DNA from: Niastella sp. OAS944
Lineage (GTDB): Bacteria; Bacteroidota; Bacteroidia; Chitinophagales; Chitinophagaceae
Direction: 5' to 3'
Assembly: GCA_024809215.1 (NCBI GenBank)
Contig: JANUBW010000004.1
Coordinates: forward strand, 248,001-312,000
DNA: 64,000 nucleotides
The translations under genes and the position numbers were made by a program. Shown here one piece after another: positions 26,958 through 35,235 of this stretch (its first letter is position 1; every line of letters begins with the position of its first letter). The notes under the pieces are model-generated. The model had not been told where the DNA came from. It searched no databases and saw nothing but the letters and a program-made list of their open reading frames with translations.

Positions 26958-27506
26958 TTACAACATCATAAAAAAACTGGCAATATGTAGTCTTAAGCGG
27001 GAAATGGTGGCGCCCAATTGGTTCTGCACTGTTTTTTGTGAAAGGCTTAATTCGTTGGCTATTTCTTTGGTAGACTTATCGTGTTGGGTATGAAGCAGGA
27101 ACATTGTTCTTTTTTTCTCCGGCAGTTCATCGATCCACTGTTTTACATGTTCAAGGAATTCTTTTTCCATTATGTTTCCTTCGGCGTCAAATGTAGAGGC
27201 GGCAATGGTTTCGTAGAGTTCAAAAAAGGCAGGACCGGCTTTTTCTTTTGCAACTAATTTATAGATCTGAAAGCGAACGGCAGTTAACAAATATGCTTTT
27301 ATGTTATCTATGGAGACTTGGCCGCGCCGGCACCAAAGATCGATAAATACTTCCTGAATGATGTCTTTACATTGTTCTTTATCTTTTAATCGTCGCTGGG
27401 CAGCATTGTATAATAGTTCCCAATAACGGTCGTATAGAGCGTCAAAAGCGTCTCTATTACCCTTGGCTGTCAAATCAAGCAAATCGATGTCTGTGTGTTG
27501 TCTCAA
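26958..27506 (-). CDS. ECF-type RNA polymerase sigma-70 factor
   Basis: A 182-residue ECF sigma factor. Region 2 contains NRDAFDALYDRYWELLYNAAQRRL and DIIQEVFIDLWCRR (about 17-63). Region 4 contains LPEKKRTMFLLHTQHDKSTKEIANELSLSQKTVQNQLGATISRLR (about 130-175), with a helix-turn-helix. It is the usual Bacteroidota partner of FecR. It lies 81 bp upstream of the anti-sigma gene and probably drives the SusC/SusD unit that follows. A perfect GCAAACGTTTGC palindrome lies about 75 bp upstream of its ATG and may add control by a LacI-family repressor. Confidence 0.93.
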   Translation of the reverse strand: MRQHTDIDLLDLTAKGNRDAFDALYDRYWELLYNAAQRRLKDKEQCKDIIQEVFIDLWCRRGQVSIDNIKAYLLTAVRFQIYKLVAKEKAGPAFFELYETIAASTFDAEGNIMEKEFLEHVKQWIDELPEKKRTMFLLHTQHDKSTKEIANELSLSQKTVQNQLGATISRLRLHIASFFMML

Positions 27507-27579
27507 AGCAGGTGGCTATGGTTTGTTCGGTTCTCGTAAAAATAAAAAAATAGCTGAAATATTTCCACCTGCTATTGCA

Positions 27580-27595
27580 TGCAAACGTTTGCGTG
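27580..27595. promoter_or_regulatory. PurR-box-like palindrome upstream of the ECF sigma gene
   Basis: TGCAAACGTTTGCGT includes the perfect palindrome GCAAACGTTTGC (27581-27592) with a central CG. It differs from the E. coli PurR consensus ACGCAAACGTTTGCGT in one base at the left end. LacI/PurR-family proteins bind such sites, and two LacI-family genes are in this window. It lies 75-90 bp before the sigma-factor start codon. Confidence 0.55.
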
Positions 27596-27604
27596 AAAAA
27601 CAAA

Positions 27605-27630
27605 GGCGTGCCACGGAACCGCGACACGCC
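27605..27630 (-). terminator. Terminator at the end of the uronate PUL
   Basis: GGCGTGCCACGG (27605-27616) and CCGCGACACGCC (27619-27630) form a 12-bp stem with two weak pairs. TTTGTTTTT follows on the minus strand. It lies 18 bp past the DUF4861 stop codon. Confidence 0.75.
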
Positions 27631-27647
27631 TGCAATGAACTTACAAA

Positions 27648-28901
27648 CTACATATCTTTCTTAAGAAATTGTTCAAACCCTTCAGCTGAAGTAAAGCGGC
27701 TATCACTCTTCTCCCAGCCTGCATAAAAGCGATATACAACTGGTTCGTTGTTTTTAAGATTGGCTTTAATAATATATGTATTTTGAATGTCTGTATTGGC
27801 GTTAGGTGTTGTGGCAGTGCCTGCTACCTGTGCTTTGGGCATAACAATGGCCATACCCAGTTTGTCTTTATTTTCTGATTGAACATCATATGTAAAGATG
27901 CCTTTGAAATTTCCGGCATTTAATTCATGCACTGCATTGCTATGCAGGTTAACAATACCTGTTACCAACTGAGCGCCTTTAGGTGCACCGGTTACAGTAA
28001 CATGGCTTTCATAAAAGTATTGTCCGCCCCAGATATGAATTTCTTCTACTACAGTTACAGGCTCTACTCCCTCTGCAATTTTCCAATTGCTATACTTTAA
28101 ACGGCAAATGGCGCGTACGGGGCCATCAGCTACTTTTTCATAGGTAACCTGTTCAATGTTCTTTCCGCCTAAACGTACTAACGTATCTTTTCCATTAGCT
28201 AAAGGAGCCTGTAACGCCAGCGATCCGGCGCCTAATGAAGCGCCTACTTTTAATACATCCATTCCCCAATCGGCCTGATGATGATAGTTCTTAGCAGTAT
28301 CTGTTCCTACTTCATCGAGCACCATGCGTTCGGTTGTTTTGCCCCAGATGTCTTTTCCATTACGTACATCGAAATACAAACGAAAACCAACTTTATCATT
28401 TTCCCAGGCCGGGCCTTCGGTGAGGTACGGCGGCAATGCTACTTTTGAAAAATCGGTAGGCAATGCATTTACAGGCATGGTATCTTTATCGAGCGCTACC
28501 GGACCGAATGTATTATCGGCATTCTTTTTCATTTGCCGTACATGCGCACGCACCATGGCTTTTATTGTGGCCGGTGAGCCAGATAACTCGGGTTTAAAGG
28601 TTACCTTTTCATTTGGTGCAAAGGAATATAAGAATGCAGCTTCATCCCACTGGCCATCGCCATTCAGATCATCGAACTGAATGACCATGGGAACTCCGGT
28701 TGGCTTTTTTATAGTGATATACTTTCCGGCACCAATAGGGCCTGTCTGTTCTTCAATGGCCGCTCTTTTTAAAACGATCAATTGATCGGCCAGTGAGTCT
28801 TTGCTTGAATTTTCAAACTCAAATGGCTTTGGGGTATTATTCGACTGGCAGCTGGCCAGAATCAGTAAATATGCTAACGATTGCGCTACTCTAAATTTCA
28901 T
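27648..28901 (-). CDS. DUF4861 lipoprotein, last gene of the uronate PUL
   Basis: A 417-residue lipoprotein (MKFRVAQSLAYLLILASCQSN, lipobox LASC). The ATG at 28901 is chosen because an upstream TTG (28982) would precede the signal peptide with 27 unlikely residues. The body matches DUF4861: FDDLNGDGQWDEAAFLYSF, GPAWENDKVGFRLYFDVRNGKDIWGKTTERMVLD, YHHQADWGMDVLKVG and the end VYRFYAGWEKSDSRFTS. The acidic and histidine-rich conserved segments and the beta-rich fold would suit an enzyme acting on uronate oligosaccharides. The function is not assigned here. It is the last gene of the unit and is followed by a terminator. Confidence 0.85.
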   Translation of the reverse strand: MKFRVAQSLAYLLILASCQSNNTPKPFEFENSSKDSLADQLIVLKRAAIEEQTGPIGAGKYITIKKPTGVPMVIQFDDLNGDGQWDEAAFLYSFAPNEKVTFKPELSGSPATIKAMVRAHVRQMKKNADNTFGPVALDKDTMPVNALPTDFSKVALPPYLTEGPAWENDKVGFRLYFDVRNGKDIWGKTTERMVLDEVGTDTAKNYHHQADWGMDVLKVGASLGAGSLALQAPLANGKDTLVRLGGKNIEQVTYEKVADGPVRAICRLKYSNWKIAEGVEPVTVVEEIHIWGGQYFYESHVTVTGAPKGAQLVTGIVNLHSNAVHELNAGNFKGIFTYDVQSENKDKLGMAIVMPKAQVAGTATTPNANTDIQNTYIIKANLKNNEPVVYRFYAGWEKSDSRFTSAEGFEQFLKKDM

Positions 28902-28983
28902 TATGCGTTTAGATTGTTTTGCAATAATAGCGAAAAGCTGCAAGCCGCACACGTAAGGGCACAAGCAAATATATAAGCCCAAT

Positions 28984-30618
28984 TTACTTCAGAATATAAA
29001 AGCTTTGCTCAACGGGTTCTGCTGAACGCAGCGCAGGCCCGGCAGTACAACCATACTGCCAGGCTACAATTGTTACTTTTACCGGGAACTTACTTTGCGG
29101 GGGAATTTTGGTGAAGATCAATTTATCATTGGCAATAAAGGCGGGGCCTTCCCGAACATAATATTGTACAGGCACGCTGGCGCTGGATGTTGCCATTAAT
29201 GGTAACGATCTAACATGCTGCTTAACGTTTTCTATTTTAGGGAAATTGATAGTTTGTGATCTTCCTTCTGTATTTCTAACCGGTATGTCCATTTTAGCCT
29301 GCTGCACGGCCGGTTTAAAGCCTGCATCGCCTGCATGTTCTGCCGCAAACCAGCATTGATATCCCTTTGCAAGATCATTGAGTCCTTTTTCAAAACATAT
29401 TTGAAATGTAGAATCATTTATTTTTTTGAATGGACCTGTAATGCGGTTTATAACAATATGACCATTATTTGCATGAGCAATGGGAGAACCGGCCGGCAAG
29501 CCGGTCCACTCGGCAGTACGGGCATGAGCAGCCGGAACTGTATCTAAAAATGCAGGTGTTAGCTTAAAAGTGATGCCATCATGTAATGGTTGAAAAGCAA
29601 GGTCTACCTGCTGATGCGTATTCCTTTGCGCAACAATTTTATTGTTTTGGATAAAACCAAGTAACTGTGCTTTTTTATTGCGGTAAGCAGCCTGATACGC
29701 CTGCGTAGCGTTTACCATTTCCTTATCAAAAAACCAAAAAGCCTGTTTTGCATCACCGGTATATTCTTTCACAGGAGCAGGCGGTGCAGCGGGCCCTTCA
29801 TTCAATCGCCACTTATCCATTAACCAACCGGTATTTGCAGGATCTACCGGTAATAATACAGGCGCTGTATTCGCCGGTTTGTTTTTCGGCAGCCGGTATT
29901 GCGCGGCTTTCTTTATATACAAAGCAATGTATTTTATCTTTTTTTCCGAGGCGGAAAAATGTCCTTCGGCGGGGCAGGCAAGCATACTTAAGGGTACATG
30001 CGGATGATCATTTCGTTCCTTCAAACCTTCTGTTGACCAGGTAGCAGCAGCTTCATACTCCCCCATTGTTTCTAAACAGGGAATACCATCTATGTTCTGA
30101 TCTTTTTGCCAGATATCAGGAGCAAAGGTTGGATGGCGAAAATAAGGCCATTGACCGCTTACAGATATTGCGCACAAAGTACGTTGCGGAGCCCAGGCCG
30201 CAAAATAATAAGGCCAGCTGGCAGCGGCAGAATGGCCAACGGCGACCACCGGCGCATAATTCAATTCGGTATATCCCGATTCAGCTGAAAGATCGTTCAT
30301 GAAAGCATTGAATGTTTCACCGGCCCCTTCATTAAAGCGGAATAAATGATCGAATGACGGCGATACCCAAATGATGGCAAAAGACAGCCTGCTCATTTCT
30401 TCCCTAAATACCCGATGTTCAATAATCGATTGTTCCTCCATGTTATTCTGCGCCAGGATCACCGCCCTTACACTTTTACAATCGGGTGGCACCCATAAAT
30501 AAGCACGGGCGTTCGCATTACGGGCATTTTTAACCGGCACCGACCATTGCCATATTTGAGCCAATAAGGGGCTTGTTGTTATCAACAGCAACAACCCGGT
30601 GATAAGATACCTGATCAT
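28984..30618 (-). CDS. Secreted alpha/beta-hydrolase-like protein
   Basis: A 544-residue exported protein with a signal peptide (MIRYLITGLLLLITTSPLLAQ). The hydrolase part (about 25-260) has the nucleophile elbow VAVGHSAAASW and an upstream RAVILAQNNMEEQ segment for the oxyanion hole. The later part (about 300-540) is beta-rich and may be a binding domain (TVPAAHARTAEWTGLPAGSP, and a closing Ig-like block). The ATG at 30618 gives the signal peptide; a TTG at 30636 is less likely. Position in the operon suggests an esterase that removes acetyl or other groups from the glycan. The catalytic acid and His were not identified with certainty. Confidence 0.7.
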   Translation of the reverse strand: MIRYLITGLLLLITTSPLLAQIWQWSVPVKNARNANARAYLWVPPDCKSVRAVILAQNNMEEQSIIEHRVFREEMSRLSFAIIWVSPSFDHLFRFNEGAGETFNAFMNDLSAESGYTELNYAPVVAVGHSAAASWPYYFAAWAPQRTLCAISVSGQWPYFRHPTFAPDIWQKDQNIDGIPCLETMGEYEAAATWSTEGLKERNDHPHVPLSMLACPAEGHFSASEKKIKYIALYIKKAAQYRLPKNKPANTAPVLLPVDPANTGWLMDKWRLNEGPAAPPAPVKEYTGDAKQAFWFFDKEMVNATQAYQAAYRNKKAQLLGFIQNNKIVAQRNTHQQVDLAFQPLHDGITFKLTPAFLDTVPAAHARTAEWTGLPAGSPIAHANNGHIVINRITGPFKKINDSTFQICFEKGLNDLAKGYQCWFAAEHAGDAGFKPAVQQAKMDIPVRNTEGRSQTINFPKIENVKQHVRSLPLMATSSASVPVQYYVREGPAFIANDKLIFTKIPPQSKFPVKVTIVAWQYGCTAGPALRSAEPVEQSFYILK

Positions 30619-30641
30619 GATGAATCGTAGGTTCAATATCG

Positions 30642-32048
30642 TTAACTCTTAACTAATTTCTTTTCCAATTCTTCTAACGAAACACCCTTCGTTTCAGGAA
30701 CCTTCGTAAGTACCCACAATAACTGCAACGCCATCATAAATGCAAAGAAGGCAAAGATGGGCCAGGGACCTAAATCTTTAAAAACACCGTTTTCTTTATC
30801 TAAAAATACCGGTGTTATCAGGGTAATAATCGCCGCAAACACCCAGTGTACGCTGGCGCCGAATGACTGCCCCATCGCCCGTACTTTGTTGGGAAAGATC
30901 TCTGCAATAAAAACCCAGATAACTGCTCCCTGACCAATGGCATGGGATGCAATAAACAACAACAGGAATACCAGCAGCAAGCCGGCGCTGGCATGCGCAT
31001 AAAAACACCAGGCAACCATGGCCAAACTGATTATATATCCCAGCGAGCCGATGATCAGCAGCGTTTTTCTACCCAATCTATCTATCAGGTAAAGGCCCAC
31101 AAAAGTAAAGATGAGGTTGGTGCCGCCAATAGCAATTGAATTCGACAGTGACTCTTTAGCGGCCAAACCCGCCTGGCTGAGGATCTCCGGTGCATAATAT
31201 AAAATGAAGTTGATACCCGACCACTGGTTAAAGAAAGCTACAAGAAAGGCAAGCCACAGGATCGTTTTGTATTTTGAGCTGAAGAAGCGTTTGCTGTCAT
31301 GTCCGGCATGCGCTTCATGTTCCGCGCTGGCGTTTATCAGTTTGATCTCCTCATCTATATTGGTCATACCAAGCCGCTCCATTACTTTTCTGGCAGAGGC
31401 GTCATCTTTTTTTACAGATACGAGCCAGCGTGGACTTTCTGGAATACTGAACACCATAACTGTATAGATTAACGAAGGAATGGCCATAACGCCCAGCATC
31501 CAACGCCAGTCGTTGCTTCCCCCTACTCCCTGCAGAAGATAATTGGAGAGAAAGGCAACGAGAATACCAAACACAATATTGAACTGGTACATGGCAACCA
31601 GGCGGCCTCTTGTAGAGGGTGTAGAGATCTCAGACACATAAGTAGGCGCTGCTACCGACGACACCCCTATTCCCAGGCCACCAATAAACCGGAAAAAAGA
31701 AAACGTATACGGATCGTTGGCAACGGCCGACCCCAGTGCCGACACGCTGAAAAAAACACCTATCCACAACAACACTTTCTTGCGGCCATATTTTTGTGTG
31801 GGCAAACCGCCAAAGATGGCGCCAACTACTGTTCCCCATAGGGCCATAGACATTATGAAAAAACCATGGAACCAGGGCGAGGTATGCCATAGTTCTTTAA
31901 TGGGCAGGTTCGCACCTGAAATTACAACGGTATCGAAACCGAAGATAAAACCGGCCAGGGCAGCAATCAATGATATACCGAACAGGTTGGCGGAAGAAGA
32001 TGTGCTTCCGTTCTGTGCAGTAGCCGGGGTATCGAAAGAAACTTGCAT
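30642..32048 (-). CDS. MFS sugar porter of the uronate PUL
   Basis: A 468-residue inner-membrane transporter with 12 hydrophobic segments of the sugar porter family. Signatures are GFDTVVISGA in helix 1, GRKKVLLWIG in the first cytoplasmic loop, PTYVSEISTPSTRGRLV, IPESPRWLV, LIDRLGRKTLL and VPETKGVSLEELEKKL at the end. It should bring monosaccharides into the cytoplasm by proton symport. The ATG at 32048 starts MQVSFDTPATAQ; the open frame to 32111 adds improbable residues. It lies 80 bp after GH97 and 23 bp before the alpha/beta hydrolase. Confidence 0.93.
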   Translation of the reverse strand: MQVSFDTPATAQNGSTSSSANLFGISLIAALAGFIFGFDTVVISGANLPIKELWHTSPWFHGFFIMSMALWGTVVGAIFGGLPTQKYGRKKVLLWIGVFFSVSALGSAVANDPYTFSFFRFIGGLGIGVSSVAAPTYVSEISTPSTRGRLVAMYQFNIVFGILVAFLSNYLLQGVGGSNDWRWMLGVMAIPSLIYTVMVFSIPESPRWLVSVKKDDASARKVMERLGMTNIDEEIKLINASAEHEAHAGHDSKRFFSSKYKTILWLAFLVAFFNQWSGINFILYYAPEILSQAGLAAKESLSNSIAIGGTNLIFTFVGLYLIDRLGRKTLLIIGSLGYIISLAMVAWCFYAHASAGLLLVFLLLFIASHAIGQGAVIWVFIAEIFPNKVRAMGQSFGASVHWVFAAIITLITPVFLDKENGVFKDLGPWPIFAFFAFMMALQLLWVLTKVPETKGVSLEELEKKLVKS

Positions 32049-32128
32049 GTTGATGGTTTTAATTGTACTAAAAGGTAACACATTTAATCCGGCATTGGTA
32101 ATTTCTCCCAATCCCTTTGATCAATATA

Positions 32129-34030
32129 TTATTTTACAGCAGGGGTTAACCAAATGGCTTGTCCGCCAGATGGCTTTAATTTACTCTCCATTATTGTAGA
32201 GCCAAGTATTAGTTTTTTCTGTATACCCACTTTTGTTTTTGTTGGCGCGGCATCATCATCGCTATAGATAGTTGCCGTGTATTTTTTTCCTTTGGGCAGA
32301 AAATCAAATGTCAATTGTAACGACCGGGCATCGTTATTTGTAATAGCGCCAATAAACCAGTCGTCCCCTTTTCTTCTGGCGGTTACCACATACTCGCCGG
32401 GTTTACCCTGTACAATTTTGGTTTCGTCCCACGATACGGGGATCTTATCCCAAAATTCCAACTCGGGTTCGTTATTGCTCATTGCCGGTTTATCGTACCA
32501 ATACAACGTTTGAATAGGACTGTAATAAACAGCTGCCAATGCCAGCTGATGGGCGTGTGTTGTTTTTATACGTTTGTCGTAATAACAGATCGTGTAATCC
32601 GCTGCGCCGGCTATATAACGTGTGAATGGCAATACAGTATTATGCGTAGCGTCGGGCATTTCTTCATTACCACGAATACCTTCAGCCGTCATAAGGTTGG
32701 GCCAGGTCCTTTGCTCACCGGTTGGGCGCCAGTCGTCGTGCACGTTCACCATTATTTTATTCTCAGCACATTTCTTAAACATCTCTTCCAGCCAGGTTGT
32801 CCAGCGATGTGAACCAGCCTGTACAAAACCGAATTTTACGCCTTTTACGCCCCAGCTGTGATACACGCGAAACAGCGAATCAGACTGTGCATACAACCCC
32901 TGCAGATTGCAGTATAACCATACACCAATGCCTTTTTCTTTTCCATATTTTATGATACCGGGCAAATCAAAATCGGGGATGGCCACCTTGGTTGCATCAG
33001 AAGTATAGGTGAATGCGGGGCCATACCACTTCCAGTCGAACAAAATATATTGCAGCCCGTGTTTTGCAGCGAAGTCGATATTCTCAAATGCATCTTTGGT
33101 TGTTTGCGTCATCACCCGCATGATCTTACCGGGTTGTATCCAGCTTGCATCTTTGATCTTTGAAGGATCGTTGAGGTTAAGAATAAGATCATTGTTCATT
33201 ACCAGGTCGCCGGGTTTTTCGGCTACCATAATTACCCGCCAGGGCGTACCCACCGGTGAAATAAGATCGGCCGGTGTGTACATCGACGTTACAATTGTAT
33301 TGGGTATTTCTTTACTTAGTTTGAATTTGGTGCGTGCATAATCAACCATTTGCGCTTCGGCCAAACAGGCGTACCAGCCATTTGGCAATTGCAGGGTTAA
33401 GGGCCTTTCACTTTCATCGGGCCAATTGTTCAATGGCAATAAATTATACGGCGCCTGCGCCCACGATGCATGCCAGGCCTTTGTACCTTCCGGCAAGGTA
33501 AAACCGGTATTTTCGGCCACTACTCTATAGTATGTTCCTTTAATATTCTCGGGAAAAAAATAGCGAATACCTGCACCTTCATTGTATACGCGCAACTCCA
33601 CGTGCATCCAGTAAATAGGATTATCATCTTTTACCAGCTCAATAGTTACCGCATTGTAATTATCTCTTATAATACTTCGTTCGCCATATAATGGTTTCCA
33701 ACTGCTATCTTTTGATGTATACTTAATGGCCTTCACCTGTAAGTTCTCGCACCATTTGGCATGTTTGTCAACCTTCAATGCCATGGCGCGTTCTGACAAA
33801 TTATTATCCAACTGTATATCCAACACCGACTCAGCGATCACCGGTTGTTGTTTATAGGTAAGCGTATAAAACATACCGCGGGTACCACCGGCCAATTGTT
33901 TTTGATAAAACGTAACGGTATAGTTTTTATCGGGTGAAGTGATCACCGCTTTTGTTGAATCGATTATGTTCTGTGCAAACACATTCGATAATACAAACAG
34001 GGCTGCAATTATTGTAATGATCCTTTTCAT
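32129..34030 (-). CDS. GH97-family glycoside hydrolase with Gly at the nucleophile position
   Basis: A 633-residue periplasmic enzyme with a signal peptide (ITIIAALFVLSNVFAQ). A GH97 N-terminal beta-sandwich covers about 25-290, a TIM barrel about 300-560, and a C-terminal beta domain ends the protein. The acid-type Glu456 in EGIRGNEEMP and the HDDWRPTG segment are present. The place where retaining members carry the nucleophile Asp (Asp415 of BtGal97b, from memory) reads VKGVKFGFVQAG, so Gly401 replaces it. The 55-residue distance to the acid is kept. Family activities are alpha-glucosidase, alpha-galactosidase and beta-arabinopyranosidase; this one may use another mechanism. It overlaps the GH88 stop by 4 bp (ATGA). 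Confidence 0.92.
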   Translation of the reverse strand: MKRIITIIAALFVLSNVFAQNIIDSTKAVITSPDKNYTVTFYQKQLAGGTRGMFYTLTYKQQPVIAESVLDIQLDNNLSERAMALKVDKHAKWCENLQVKAIKYTSKDSSWKPLYGERSIIRDNYNAVTIELVKDDNPIYWMHVELRVYNEGAGIRYFFPENIKGTYYRVVAENTGFTLPEGTKAWHASWAQAPYNLLPLNNWPDESERPLTLQLPNGWYACLAEAQMVDYARTKFKLSKEIPNTIVTSMYTPADLISPVGTPWRVIMVAEKPGDLVMNNDLILNLNDPSKIKDASWIQPGKIMRVMTQTTKDAFENIDFAAKHGLQYILFDWKWYGPAFTYTSDATKVAIPDFDLPGIIKYGKEKGIGVWLYCNLQGLYAQSDSLFRVYHSWGVKGVKFGFVQAGSHRWTTWLEEMFKKCAENKIMVNVHDDWRPTGEQRTWPNLMTAEGIRGNEEMPDATHNTVLPFTRYIAGAADYTICYYDKRIKTTHAHQLALAAVYYSPIQTLYWYDKPAMSNNEPELEFWDKIPVSWDETKIVQGKPGEYVVTARRKGDDWFIGAITNNDARSLQLTFDFLPKGKKYTATIYSDDDAAPTKTKVGIQKKLILGSTIMESKLKPSGGQAIWLTPAVK

Positions 34031-35226
34031 ATATGTTTCCCCTCCTTCAATTTTTTCAATCGTAACAATGCTTCTATAAAGTAATAATCGGCATAAATAA
34101 TAGAAGCATCTATTTCGCCGCCATTGGGTTTATGACCGGTGCTATGTAAAAGAAATGCATTATTCACCTGGCGGCTTTCGTAAGCAGGAGAAGAAAGCGA
34201 CTTCAACATATGCACCGCTTTCTTTAAATACATTTTCATTTTAGCCGTGTCGGTTACCAATGTACTTAATTCGAGCAAGGCAGAAGCCGTTACTGCTGCT
34301 GCTGAAGCATCGCGGGGCGCATTGGGAATACCGGGCGCATTAAAATCCCAATAAGGGATCAGATCATCGGGCAGTTTATTTAAATACACATCAGCCACCT
34401 TTTGCGCGAAATCTAAAAAACGCGGGTCTTTTGTTTCGCGGTATACCATCGCAAAACCATAAATAGCCCAGCTTTGCCCGCGCGCCCACATACTGCTATC
34501 GCTATACCCCTGATGGGTGATGCCTTTTATCTTCTTCCCTGTTGCTGTATCATACACCACAACGTGATAAGAGGTATAATCCGGGCGGAAATGATTTTGC
34601 ATGGTGGTTTCCGCATGCTTTACGGCAATATCATACAACTGTTTATTACCGCCATGCTGAGCAGCCCAGAATAATAGCTCCAGGTTGATCATATTATCCA
34701 TAATGGTGTTGTGCCGTAGTGGCCAGTCAACACCCGGCACTTTGCGCGGCCACGAAAGTATGGTACCTACTTTTGGGTTGAACAATTTCCCCAGCGTATC
34801 GGCTGCCCGTAACAAAACAGTACGATACAAGGTATCGTGTGTTAACCTATATCCATTGCCAATACTGGTGAATACCTGAAAACCCAGATCATGATCAATA
34901 GCTGCAGAATCAACCAATGGGAACAATGCCCGGGAATAACGTTGGGCAGAACGCTTTAGAGCCTCGTCATTGCTATATTCATATGCATACCATAAAATGC
35001 CCGGCCAAAAGCCGCATGTCCAGTCGCGGTAGCCTACAAAACGCCAATCGGTTTTACCATTTGCAATACTGCGTGGGATCTGAGCAGCATCTGCCGGCAG
35101 CGTTTTCAGCGTTTTATTCGCCTGGGTTATGCAGTAATGCAAGGCTGAATCAATGTCAATTTCGGCCGGTTTATTATTACAGGCCATTAACAACACTGCA
35201 AAAAAGATCGTACTTATTTGTTTCAT
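34027..35226 (-). CDS. GH88 unsaturated glucuronyl hydrolase lipoprotein
   Basis: A 399-residue enzyme with an (alpha/alpha)6 barrel. It has a lipobox (VLLMACNNK, Cys16). The segments WTCGFWPGILWYAYE, HDLGFQVFTSIGNGYRLT, IMDNMINLELLFWAAQ and SDSSMWARGQSWAIYGFAMVYRET are those of GH88. The Asp of MDN and the earlier HDLGF Asp correspond to the catalytic pair. The family removes the 4,5-unsaturated uronate left by polysaccharide lyases, which fits the lyase gene just 9 bp upstream. It acts in the periplasm. The short overlap with GH97 shows tight translational coupling. Confidence 0.93.
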   Translation of the reverse strand: MKQISTIFFAVLLMACNNKPAEIDIDSALHYCITQANKTLKTLPADAAQIPRSIANGKTDWRFVGYRDWTCGFWPGILWYAYEYSNDEALKRSAQRYSRALFPLVDSAAIDHDLGFQVFTSIGNGYRLTHDTLYRTVLLRAADTLGKLFNPKVGTILSWPRKVPGVDWPLRHNTIMDNMINLELLFWAAQHGGNKQLYDIAVKHAETTMQNHFRPDYTSYHVVVYDTATGKKIKGITHQGYSDSSMWARGQSWAIYGFAMVYRETKDPRFLDFAQKVADVYLNKLPDDLIPYWDFNAPGIPNAPRDASAAAVTASALLELSTLVTDTAKMKMYLKKAVHMLKSLSSPAYESRQVNNAFLLHSTGHKPNGGEIDASIIYADYYFIEALLRLKKLKEGKHI

Positions 35227-35235
35227 CCGTATGTA

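Noticed and set aside
28902..28982. TTG-initiated extension of the DUF4861 gene
   Set aside because: It would put 27 cysteine-rich residues before a clear lipoprotein signal peptide starting at 28901.
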